Source of the DNA: Flavobacteriaceae bacterium
Lineage (GTDB): Bacteria > Bacteroidota > Bacteroidia > Flavobacteriales > Flavobacteriaceae
Direction of reading: 5' to 3'
DNA length: 8,275 nucleotides
Assembly: GCA_013042255.1 (NCBI GenBank)
Contig: JABDQK010000338.1
Span: 1 to 8,275 of the forward strand
How positions within the stretch are numbered: position 1 is the stretch's first letter; every line of letters begins with the position of its first letter. The translations under genes were made by a program, and so were the position numbers. A model generated the notes under the pieces. That model was given only the letters and a program-made list of their open reading frames with translations. It was not told the DNA's origin and did no database searches. Below, piece by piece: positions 1-6,217 of this stretch.

Positions 1-331
1 GATGCAGGTTTACAGTGAGGGTATTCATTACCGAAATCTCAGAAGCTTTAGCTCCAACAACTTTGGCAAGTGGTTCTGCCAACCTCTCATGGTAATCCCA
101 CCAGGGTTTATCCGCAAGGAAATGACCCTCCACAGCCAGTTCCCGCCAGTCTTTCATGATTTCCTCTACAAAAGCTGAAGTTCTTTTGGGTTGCAGCCCA
201 AGGGAGTTTCCAGTAAAATAAATGACATCCTTCCCATTTACTTTTGGAAAATGGAATTGATCCCGGTAGACCGCCAATTGATCCTCCGCATCGAGCTGTT
301 GTGCAAAGGAAAGCGTATTCTGAAATGTCAT
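1..331 (-). CDS. kynU: Kynureninase, N-terminal part (3' end outside window)
   Basis: Kynureninase is a cytosolic PLP-dependent fold-type I hydrolase. It cleaves kynurenine or 3-hydroxykynurenine to alanine plus anthranilate or 3-hydroxyanthranilate, in tryptophan degradation or NAD synthesis. Only the first 110 codons are present; the family is usually about 420 aa, so the PLP lysine lies outside the window. Recognisable family blocks are YFTGNSLGLQPK (residues 38-49), VEGHF (67-71), PWWDYH (76-81) and MNTLTVNLH (102-110), the last two being strongly kynureninase-like. The ATG at 329-331 is the natural start because the protein opens with the usual short N-terminal helix before the GNSLGLQP block. 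A good TAnnTTTG -7 box lies 15 nt upstream. It may therefore have its own promoter although the GNAT gene lies only 64 nt upstream on the same strand. The identification is secure; the missing part cannot be assessed. Confidence 0.93.
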   Translation of the reverse strand, partial: MTFQNTLSFAQQLDAEDQLAVYRDQFHFPKVNGKDVIYFTGNSLGLQPKRTSAFVEEIMKDWRELAVEGHFLADKPWWDYHERLAEPLAKVVGAKASEISVMNTLTVNLH

Positions 332-345
332 AGTCTTCTTTTTCT

Positions 346-353
346 CAAAAATA
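346..353 (-). promoter_or_regulatory. Putative -7 box for kynU
   Basis: On the minus strand this reads TATTTTTG, a full match to the Bacteroidota -7 consensus TAnnTTTG, ending 14 nt before the kynU ATG. No convincing TTG -33 element is seen at the usual spacing. The site lies in the 64-nt gap after the GNAT stop codon, so kynU could be transcribed independently, with a leader of roughly 10 nt. Confidence 0.45.
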
Positions 354-395
354 CAACAACACTAATGAATCAGCTATTATCAGAAAGAAATCGTG

Positions 396-860
396 CTAAT
401 GGGAAGGCAGCCTCATCTCCACAATATGCTTTTTAAAACCAGCTTTGGTATAGGCATTCAAAGCAGGGATATTATCCTCGTAAACTGTAAGACGAATTTC
501 ACACAAGTTGTTTTGATAAGCCCAGGCCTTTAGTTCCTCTATAATCAAATTGTTGATCCCCTTACCCCTGTACTTGGGAAGGGTATACATGAATCCTAAA
601 TATGCGTAATTCTCATGATCGAGATAATTCCTGGCAGGGCGGCTTAAAGCATAACCCGAACTCACAATAGTGCCCTTGTCTTCTGCAACCACTACCTTAA
701 CATCCTTGTTCTCAATATAGCCTTGCAGGTCGTAGTAATGGATTTTTCCGTTTCGGATGGTGGGGTCGAAGGGTCGTTCGGCCTCAATCAGTTCTTCTTC
801 AAATTGCAAAAGAAGAGGCAGGTCATCTAAAACAGCGTCGCGAATCAGGATCTCTTTCAT
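396..860 (-). CDS. GNAT-family N-acetyltransferase
   Basis: This is a 154-aa cytosolic acetyltransferase of the GNAT fold, expected to move an acetyl group from acetyl-CoA to an amine; the substrate is unknown. It starts with the usual beta-1 pattern (MKEILIRDA, then DDLPLLLQFEEEL). The pyrophosphate-binding loop of motif A is visible as YRGKGINNLIIEEL (RGKG at about 98-101), and motif B as DNIPALNAYTKAGFKK (about 129-144). The start at 858-860 is the first ATG. The frame stays open to a TTG at 885-887, which would add nine residues (MKAVKPYPD) lying before the fold, so I prefer the ATG. A near-consensus TACTTTG sits at 885-891 and would fit that choice. kynU follows 64 nt downstream and the O-methyltransferase is divergent. 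Nothing in the context shows the substrate; a small-molecule or RimI-like protein target are both possible. Confidence 0.88.
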   Translation of the reverse strand: MKEILIRDAVLDDLPLLLQFEEELIEAERPFDPTIRNGKIHYYDLQGYIENKDVKVVVAEDKGTIVSSGYALSRPARNYLDHENYAYLGFMYTLPKYRGKGINNLIIEELKAWAYQNNLCEIRLTVYEDNIPALNAYTKAGFKKHIVEMRLPSH

Positions 861-903
861 ATCTGGGTATGGTTTAACCGCCTTCAAAGTAGCCCAAAAA
901 GCC

Positions 904-911
904 TATTTTTA
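904..911 (+). promoter_or_regulatory. Possible -7 box for the O-methyltransferase
   Basis: The sequence TATTTTTA matches TAnnTTTG except for the last base. It ends 13 nt before the ATG at 925, a spacing much like that at kynU. It lies in the short divergent gap between the GNAT and O-methyltransferase genes. No -33 element is obvious, so this is a weak call. Confidence 0.25.
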
Positions 912-924
912 CAAAAAGAATGGC

Positions 925-1572
925 ATGCATTTTCTATCAGACAGCCTGCAGCAATATCTAACAGATCATTCGGAAAATGAACCGGAATACCTGGCTGATT
1001 TGAGCAGAGAAACACATTTGAAAGTGCTTCAACCAAGAATGATCACCGGGCACTACCAGGGTAGGGTACTGAGTATGCTATCCAAAATTATGATGCCTCA
1101 GCGTATTCTTGAAATAGGTACTTATACGGGCTATTCCGCTCTTTGTCTTGCAGAAGGCCTCCCGAATACCGGCAAATTACACACCATAGACATCAATGAA
1201 GAACTGGAGGATATACAAAGGAAGTATTTTGATCGATCGGGCTACAGCAATCAGATCATACAACATACCGGAAACGCCCTGGAACTTGTTCCACAACTGC
1301 AGATGGAATTCGACCTGGTCTTTATCGATGCTGAAAAAAAAGAGTACCAGCGTTATTTTGAGGTTGTTCTGCCAAAGACGAGACCCGGGAGTATAATTCT
1401 TTCAGACAATGTGTTGTGGTCCGGGAAGGTGGTCGAACCCCTCGATCCTTCGGATAAAGCGACCAAAGCATTATTAGACTACAATAAAATGTTGAAGGAA
1501 GACCCGAGAATAGAAACTGTGATGCTCCCCGTCAGGGATGGCTTAACCCTAAGTAGGGTACGAGGATCTTAG
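925..1572 (+). CDS. SAM-dependent O-methyltransferase (caffeoyl-CoA OMT-like, Methyltransf_3 type)
   Basis: This 215-aa class I methyltransferase is expected to transfer a methyl group from S-adenosylmethionine to a catechol-type or similar hydroxyl, using a divalent metal; the natural substrate is unknown. SAM-binding motif I is LEIGTYTGYS (62-71) and the acidic ribose-binding strand is HTIDINEE (86-93). Metal-ligand positions of the cation-dependent family are present: D135 in LVFIDAEKKEY, and D161-N162 in ILSDNVLW. The length is normal for bacterial members (about 210-220 aa). The frame is open upstream to an ATG at 757, but that extension is antisense to the GNAT gene and shows no family similarity. 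The start at 925 gives the standard N-terminus MHFLSDSLQQYL. The last 41 nt overlap the convergent PAP2 gene, so both C-terminal ends share sequence. The family call is confident, the substrate is not. Confidence 0.92.
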   Translation: MHFLSDSLQQYLTDHSENEPEYLADLSRETHLKVLQPRMITGHYQGRVLSMLSKIMMPQRILEIGTYTGYSALCLAEGLPNTGKLHTIDINEELEDIQRKYFDRSGYSNQIIQHTGNALELVPQLQMEFDLVFIDAEKKEYQRYFEVVLPKTRPGSIILSDNVLWSGKVVEPLDPSDKATKALLDYNKMLKEDPRIETVMLPVRDGLTLSRVRGS

Positions 1573-2104
1573 TAAAAACCCGATAAAAAATAAATGCCAT
1601 CAGCAAACCGACCAGGGCCCCTGCGATCAGGTCCAGGGGATAATGTACCCCAACGTAAATTCTGCTCAAGGAAAACAAGAGGGGCCAAAGGTAAAAGACC
1701 CATACCCAGGAGAGCTTGGAACGGAGAAAAAGAACTACCAGGGTTGCGATCGCAAATGAGTTGGCTGCATGACCTGAGAAAAAGCTGTAGTCCTCCGGTC
1801 TGAACAGGATACGTACAAGTCCGCTGAGTTCTTCGGTATTATTAGGTCTGAGGCGTCCTACATATTCTTTGGTGATGTACATCAGGGCCATCACAAAACC
1901 AAAAAGCATGATGGTCATCAGTATCATGGCCAGGGCGTCTTTCCCTTTAAAATGGCGCAAATACAATATAAAAAAGAGAATTATAAGGGGGATCCATGTA
2001 GTGGTTTGGGTTACCAGTGACCAGAACCAGTCGTATTCTTCAATGCCAAGGCTATTGAGGTAGATGAATGCATTGCGATCCCATTGTAACAACCTCTCCC
2101 ACAT
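1532..2104 (-). CDS. PAP2-superfamily membrane phosphatase
   Basis: This 190-aa integral membrane enzyme has the complete type-2 phosphatidic acid phosphatase signature. KX6RP is at K79-R86-P87 (KEYVGRLRP), SGH at 110-112 (SFFSGHAA, with F rather than the common P before SGH), and SRX5HX3D at 147-158 (SRIYVGVHYPLD). H112 and H154 are the expected catalytic histidines, so the protein should be active. Several hydrophobic segments flank these motifs (about 37-49, 57-77, 115-127, 131-146, 159-174), as in PgpB/BcrC-like proteins. Likely substrates are undecaprenyl pyrophosphate or phospholipid phosphates at the periplasmic face; sequence alone does not choose between them. It starts 8 nt after the tatA stop codon, so the two are probably co-transcribed. 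Its last 41 nt overlap the convergent O-methyltransferase gene, and no clear terminator follows. Confidence 0.93.
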   Translation of the reverse strand: MWERLLQWDRNAFIYLNSLGIEEYDWFWSLVTQTTTWIPLIILFFILYLRHFKGKDALAMILMTIMLFGFVMALMYITKEYVGRLRPNNTEELSGLVRILFRPEDYSFFSGHAANSFAIATLVVLFLRSKLSWVWVFYLWPLLFSLSRIYVGVHYPLDLIAGALVGLLMAFIFYRVFTKILVPYLGLSHP

Positions 2105-2112
2105 CCGGTCCT

Positions 2113-2394
2113 TTACTTTCTTTTGATGGTTCCGGAGACGTCTTCGATATTCTTCTTCACCTGATTCATCTCCTTTTTAATGTCATCAGTAATACTAGTA
2201 TCGATCCCTTGTTTTTCGGCACTTTTCTGAATCTCCTGTTTGATATCTTCGGTTGCATCTTTCAATTGACGCATACCTTTCCCCAGTCCCTTTGCAATTC
2301 CAGGGATTTTGTCTGCACCAAAAACCATCACCACGATAAACATGATAAAGAAAATTTCAGCGCCACTGATAAATAAGACCAGGATCAAATTCAT
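2113..2394 (-). CDS. tatA: Twin-arginine translocase subunit TatA/TatE-type
   Basis: This 93-aa protein has the TatA layout: a short periplasmic N-terminus, one transmembrane helix (about 3-24), the FG hinge (F25-G26 in VMVFGADKIPG), and an amphipathic helix with the typical KIPGIAKGLGKGMRQLKDA pattern (29-47). A charged cytoplasmic tail follows (about 48-93). TatA oligomers form the membrane passage for folded proteins carrying RR signal peptides, together with TatC (not in this window). I start it at the ATG at 2392-2394. The frame is open to a TTG at 2475, but that extension would run through a transcription terminator and add residues ahead of the helix that TatA proteins lack. A perfect TATATTTG lies only 4 nt before the ATG. 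The gene is followed 8 nt later by the PAP2 phosphatase. TatA versus TatB cannot be fully separated by eye, but the short form and hinge favour TatA. Confidence 0.92.
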   Translation of the reverse strand: MNLILVLFISGAEIFFIMFIVVMVFGADKIPGIAKGLGKGMRQLKDATEDIKQEIQKSAEKQGIDTSITDDIKKEMNQVKKNIEDVSGTIKRK

Positions 2395-2398
2395 ACTA

Positions 2399-2406
2399 CA
2401 AATATA
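2399..2406 (-). promoter_or_regulatory. Putative -7 box for tatA-PAP2, very close to the start codon
   Basis: The minus-strand sequence TATATTTG is a full match to TAnnTTTG and is followed by TAGT and then the tatA ATG. Transcription normally starts a few bases after this box, so the mRNA would have almost no leader. The region about 20 nt upstream is T/A-rich, without a clean TTG. It is placed just after the terminator of the upstream M1 gene, where a new promoter is expected. Confidence 0.5.
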
Positions 2407-2425
2407 ATCAAGTTTGAGCCCTTTT

Positions 2426-2464
2426 ATAAAATAAAACGACCCCGAACATAATTGACGGGGTCGT
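2426..2464 (-). terminator. Rho-independent terminator of the M1 peptidase transcription unit
   Basis: A perfect 9-bp inverted repeat, ACGACCCCG at 2436-2444 and CGGGGTCGT at 2456-2464, encloses an 11-nt loop. Read on the minus strand, the stem is followed by TTTTATTTTATAAAA, a good U-rich tract. It begins 21 nt after the M1 peptidase stop codon and lies before the tatA promoter, so it closes the envelope-protein operon. Confidence 0.88.
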
Positions 2465-2485
2465 AATACTTTCAACAGATTTGTT

Positions 2486-4795
2486 TTAGTCCCCTTTTAT
2501 CCCCTCCTTAAACTGGTTAAATTCTGAAGGTGATTCTTTTTTGGGCCAGCTGTTGTTCGTAACATCGATATCTGCAGTCTCGGCCCGTGGGTCTACTGTA
2601 ATGGACACGAGTTCGGCTTGTGAAGAAATGACACGCCTGAATTCGGCATCATTTTTACGCCAGATCTCCGGTGGGTAGGTAACCTGTTCGGTACTTCCAT
2701 CCGAATAAGTGTACTCCACTATCAAGGGCATTGGGATACCCCCTGGTTTGTCAAAGGTTACTTCATAGAAATACTTGGGTTCTTTTACCCTGGCTCTTTC
2801 TTCTGCTGTGAGGTTGTCCATCATGAATTCTTTCAGGGAAGACGAAACTTCACTTGGCGTTTTACCAACTATTGTCGGGTCTATAGCATCCGTATCTTCC
2901 TCAGCAAGATACACCAGAGGAGGAAAGTCTGATTCCGTCAGGTTTCTCGATGCCATGTATTCCTGCATTTGCTTTCCTGGCTTATCACTGACTACAAATT
3001 TCTTCACCCCTTTCACTCCGATATCGACAAAATCAGTCGTATAAAACCAACTTCTCCAGAACCAATCCAGGTCTACCGCAGAAGCGTCTTCCATGGTGCG
3101 GAAGAAATCCTCCGGTGTGGGGTGCTTAAACATCCAGCGTTGTGCATATGTTTTAAAAGCGTGATCGAACAACTCCCTTCCCATCACAGTTTCCCTGAGG
3201 ATATTCAGGGCGGTTGCTGGTTTCGCATAGGCGTTAGGTCCAAGTTTGAAAACGTTTTCCGGATTAGACATGATAGGCGCTATCGTAGTTTGGTCCCCGC
3301 TCATATAAGGTACAATCTTGGACGGATCTCCCCTTCTGGATGGATATTTTTTGTTGGGAGCTATGACTTCCGGAAAGGCCTCCCCGAATTCCTGCTCTGC
3401 CAGATATTGCATGAATGTATCAAGTCCTTCATCCATCCAACCCCATTGACGTTCATCTGAATTAACGATCATAGGAAAAAAGTTATGGCCCACTTCATGG
3501 ATGATCACACTGATCATCCCGTATTTTGTCCTGTCTGAATAGGTCCCATCTTCATTAGGCCGACCGTAATTCCAGCATATCATGGGGTATTCCATTCCCT
3601 GGTTTTTAGCGTGCACGGAAATGGCTTTGTGGTAAGGATAATCAAACGTATGGGCAGAATAGGACTTCAGCGTACTGGCAACTGCTTTGGTAGACAATTC
3701 TTCCCAAAGCGGATTTCCTTCCTTGGGATAAAGCGACACCGCCATCACATCCTTATTGCCAATCTTTACGGCCTGCATGTCCCAGATAAATTTACGGGAA
3801 GTGGCAAATCCGTAATCCCTGACATTTTCAGCCCTGAATTTCCAAGTTTTTTTCTTTTCTGAAAAACCTTTTTCTGCGGCTTCTGCTTCTTCCTGAGTTA
3901 CAATCAGCACGGGCTTATCATATGATTTTTTAGCCTGCTCATAACGATTCATCATCTCCTTACTGAAGACTTCTTTACGGTTTAGTAATTCACCTGTAGC
4001 ATCTAGGATGTGGTCTGCAGGCACCGTAATATTCACATCGTAATTCCCGAAAGGAAGTGCAAATTCACCACTCCCCCAGAACTGGTGGTTCTGCCAACCT
4101 TCCACATCGCTGTATACTGCCATACGGGGAAAGAACTGGGCGATCACATAAGCTCTGTTCCCATCTTTTTCAAAATACTCATAACCTGATCGCGCCCTGT
4201 CTATGGTATGGTCTGGTATGTTATACCACCATTTTACCGAAAAGGATACTTTCTCACCAGATTTCAGCGCTTCGGGTAAATCTACACGCATCATTGTCTG
4301 ATTGATGGTATAAGGAAGTGGATTGCCATTGCTGTCTTTTACAAATTCTATATTGAACCCTCCGTCAAAATCTTCCTTGAGATATGTTTTTGAAAACGTT
4401 GCTGTGGTATAAGCCACATTCAGGCTGCTTGAATTTCTAAGTGGAGATTTAGAATCTTTCGATCTGACGTTTTGGTCGAGTTGTAACCATAGGAATTCCA
4501 AAGCTTCGGGGGCATTGTTATGATAGGTTATAGTTTCTTCCCCATATAACCTTGCATTCTTATCATCAAGCTCGATGTCCATCTTATAATCCGCCTGTTG
4601 CTGATAATAATCAGGCCCGGGAGTACCGGAAGCAGATCTGTACATATTCGGGGTTGCAAACTCCTGGTACATCTGCCTGAATTTACTCTCATTCAGGTGG
4701 CCAGGATCTCTTTCATAAATCTTCTCTTCCTGGGCAAAAAGGGCAGTTGCAACAAGTACGAGGACTGCCGTGGCATAATTTTTTATCTGATCCAT
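2486..4795 (-). CDS. Exported M1-family zinc metallopeptidase
   Basis: This 769-aa protein is an aminopeptidase N-type (gluzincin) enzyme predicted to act outside the cytoplasm. Residues 1-21 form a signal peptide (MDQIKNYATAVLVLVATALFAQ, cut near ALFA-Q). The N-terminal beta domain spans about 60-270. The catalytic domain has GMEYP at 400-404 in place of the classical GxMEN exopeptidase motif. It also has the zinc site HEVGH at 433-437 with the third ligand E456 exactly 18 residues later (HEXXHX18E). Y523 in NAYAKPATAL is a plausible transition-state tyrosine. The segment DLDWFWRSWFYTTDFVDIG (575-593) is characteristic of the Bacteroidota branch of this family. The last about 90 residues form a beta-rich tail; no T9SS sorting domain is recognised. 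It lies 71 nt downstream of DUF6702 and is closed by a strong terminator, so it is probably the last gene of that operon. All catalytic residues are present; the natural peptide substrates are unknown. Confidence 0.94.
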   Translation of the reverse strand: MDQIKNYATAVLVLVATALFAQEEKIYERDPGHLNESKFRQMYQEFATPNMYRSASGTPGPDYYQQQADYKMDIELDDKNARLYGEETITYHNNAPEALEFLWLQLDQNVRSKDSKSPLRNSSSLNVAYTTATFSKTYLKEDFDGGFNIEFVKDSNGNPLPYTINQTMMRVDLPEALKSGEKVSFSVKWWYNIPDHTIDRARSGYEYFEKDGNRAYVIAQFFPRMAVYSDVEGWQNHQFWGSGEFALPFGNYDVNITVPADHILDATGELLNRKEVFSKEMMNRYEQAKKSYDKPVLIVTQEEAEAAEKGFSEKKKTWKFRAENVRDYGFATSRKFIWDMQAVKIGNKDVMAVSLYPKEGNPLWEELSTKAVASTLKSYSAHTFDYPYHKAISVHAKNQGMEYPMICWNYGRPNEDGTYSDRTKYGMISVIIHEVGHNFFPMIVNSDERQWGWMDEGLDTFMQYLAEQEFGEAFPEVIAPNKKYPSRRGDPSKIVPYMSGDQTTIAPIMSNPENVFKLGPNAYAKPATALNILRETVMGRELFDHAFKTYAQRWMFKHPTPEDFFRTMEDASAVDLDWFWRSWFYTTDFVDIGVKGVKKFVVSDKPGKQMQEYMASRNLTESDFPPLVYLAEEDTDAIDPTIVGKTPSEVSSSLKEFMMDNLTAEERARVKEPKYFYEVTFDKPGGIPMPLIVEYTYSDGSTEQVTYPPEIWRKNDAEFRRVISSQAELVSITVDPRAETADIDVTNNSWPKKESPSEFNQFKEGIKGD

Positions 4796-4816
4796 ATAAT
4801 TAATTGTGATATGATT

Positions 4817-4833
4817 TTTTCCGGCGCGGAAAA
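4817..4833. repeat. Small hairpin between DUF6702 and M1 peptidase genes
   Basis: A perfect 7-bp inverted repeat, TTTTCCG and CGGAAAA, encloses a 3-nt loop (GCG). It sits in the 71-nt gap upstream of the M1 start. On the minus strand it is not followed by a U tract, so it is not a standard terminator. It could be an mRNA processing or stability element, or a small operator. Confidence 0.4.
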
Positions 4834-4866
4834 TAGGATTTTTCAGGGAGAATTAACCTCGACTTT

Positions 4867-5361
4867 TTAAAAATTTAACATTCCCACATTGCTTTCCCTG
4901 ATCAGTACATAACTCTTTTTTCTATCCCCTATTCTGAAATGGAGGATATTCTTCTGTTCTTCAAAGACATCCATCAACAGTTCGTTTTGAATTTCAATAG
5001 ATTTCAGTTTGTCCAAAGAAATACCCGGAATCTCAAGAAAGAGGATCATAAGATCACTGTCCGTCTTTTTTCCCAGGTATTTGTATTCTACCTGAGTTCC
5101 GTTAATACGAATAACAAATTTTGCCTTGAGATACCTTTCAAGAATGCGATCAGCTTCCTGTATCTCCTTTGGGGTCGCTAAAAATGTCTGAACATCATAT
5201 CTTTCAACGAGAGCCTTTTCCAGATCGTCAATAAAAACCCGACTCGTAATTTGGATAGCTTCGTCCTGTGCGTAATATTCAACCTGGGTTACACTGACAT
5301 AGAATTTATGAACGCCAATGGCGATAAACAGCGGTATGATAAAGAGGTAAAGTCCTTTCAA
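4867..5361 (-). CDS. DUF6702 family protein, exported, TTG start
   Basis: This 164-aa protein belongs to the conserved Bacteroidota family DUF6702, whose function is unknown. Residues 1-17 are a hydrophobic export signal or anchor (MKGLYLFIIPLFIAIG). Family hallmarks follow: HKFYVSVTQVEY (18-29), RVFIDDLEKALVERYD (41-56), YLKAKFVIRINGTQVEYKYLG (77-97), the region FEEQKNILHFRIGDRKKS (133-150), and the C-terminal VGMLNF. The start codon is TTG at 5359-5361: an in-frame TGA lies at 5380-5382, and the next internal ATG is at residue 105, far inside the domain. It follows the second CarboxypepD_reg-like gene by 55 nt and precedes the M1 peptidase by 71 nt on the same strand. No -7 box is seen in front, so it is probably read from the upstream genes. 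Assignment is from recognised family patterns; its role may be linked to the neighbouring peptidase, which is inference only. Confidence 0.85.
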   Translation of the reverse strand: MKGLYLFIIPLFIAIGVHKFYVSVTQVEYYAQDEAIQITSRVFIDDLEKALVERYDVQTFLATPKEIQEADRILERYLKAKFVIRINGTQVEYKYLGKKTDSDLMILFLEIPGISLDKLKSIEIQNELLMDVFEEQKNILHFRIGDRKKSYVLIRESNVGMLNF

Positions 5362-5416
5362 GATTGTTTGTCTAAAGTTTCACTTGGTTTAAGAGCAATT
5401 CCTGTGCCAGGCATGC

Positions 5417-6217
5417 TCATTCGAGCTGATTATTTTCTCTGTAGGTTTTGCTTTTCAACCTTAGGAGGTTTAAGATGGCAATATGATCATCTGTAGCGAC
5501 AATGGAATCGAACTTCTCATCTACTTCACAATAGTACATAAAATCGTCAATACGCTCGGCGGGAATTCCCAGTCGCTTTACAAAAATACTGTCGGGATAG
5601 TAATTCCGAACCTGCTCTGTAAGCAGGTATTTTTTATCTCTCGCCACCCGTTTTTTCAACATTTTTGTACGTCCGGTAATGGCATTGATCAGCGGATTAA
5701 AGGGGATAGCAGTGAGCATTCCTATTTGAAATGGACCAAGAGATGCTTCCTTCAGGAGACGTTCGCTTTGCATCAGCGGCTTTACGTACGCATTGGGCAG
5801 ACCCAGGGTAGATGCAGTTACCACCTGCTCTGTTTTCATCCCATTCATATCCCTTATCAAATCTCCTGTTAGGTTATAAGGGCGTACCACCACCTCATCG
5901 AGTTCATTTACAAATTCCTCGAGGGTTACATAAACAAAACTACTTTCTAAAATAGAAGCTGAAATGACCAGGCTCTTTCTTTGATACTGTACGGCTGAGA
6001 AAAGAAGTGTATCCCCCATAGTGACGGAGATGGCAAACCTTCCATTCTGGTTGGAAATGGTTGCTACCCCGGCCGTTATATTCATGATATGCACATCGGG
6101 CACTCCCTTCCCTTCAAATCTGGTTTGTCCTTCCAATTGAAAATTGAAGTAAGACTGTCCGCTCAGCAAGGAACAACAAAACAGGAACGCAATTGTAAGT
6201 GCACTATTCCTCCACAT
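5417..6217 (-). CDS. CarboxypepD_reg-like domain protein (second of tandem pair), exported
   Basis: This 266-aa secreted or envelope protein has a signal peptide (about 1-21, MWRNSALTIAFLFCCSLLSGQ). A carboxypeptidase regulatory-like beta-sandwich follows at about 29-100 (VPDVHIMNITAGVATISNQNGRF, then GDTLLFSAVQYQ). This fold is widespread in Bacteroidota as the N-terminal domain of SusC-like receptors. The segment VNELDEVVVRP (103-113) resembles the linker that precedes the plug in such receptors, but no beta-barrel follows. The C-terminal half is helical, with LGIPAERIDDFMYYCEVD (216-233) and a final ILNLLRLKSKTYRENN. The upstream paralog has the same plan and similar blocks. Its ATG overlaps the end of that paralog by 14 nt, which points to translational coupling. 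Its function is unknown; a periplasmic or outer-membrane-associated role is likely from the signal peptide. Confidence 0.82.
   Translation of the reverse strand: MWRNSALTIAFLFCCSLLSGQSYFNFQLEGQTRFEGKGVPDVHIMNITAGVATISNQNGRFAISVTMGDTLLFSAVQYQRKSLVISASILESSFVYVTLEEFVNELDEVVVRPYNLTGDLIRDMNGMKTEQVVTASTLGLPNAYVKPLMQSERLLKEASLGPFQIGMLTAIPFNPLINAITGRTKMLKKRVARDKKYLLTEQVRNYYPDSIFVKRLGIPAERIDDFMYYCEVDEKFDSIVATDDHIAILNLLRLKSKTYRENNQLE

Noticed and set aside
191..436. Plus-strand frame of 81 codons
   Set aside because: Antisense to kynU and crossing into the GNAT gene; no protein-like features.
757..924. N-terminal extension of the O-methyltransferase frame
   Set aside because: It is antisense to the GNAT gene, is Ser/Arg-rich without family similarity, and the ATG at 925 gives the standard family length.
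2395..2475. Longer tatA starting at a TTG
   Set aside because: It would run through the terminator and put 27 residues before the transmembrane helix, unlike TatA proteins.
2969..3460. Plus-strand frame of 163 codons inside the M1 gene
   Set aside because: Antisense to the conserved catalytic domain; composition and lack of motifs show it is a shadow.
5483..5872. Plus-strand frame of 129 codons
   Set aside because: Antisense to the CarboxypepD_reg-like gene, with no recognisable motif or promoter.
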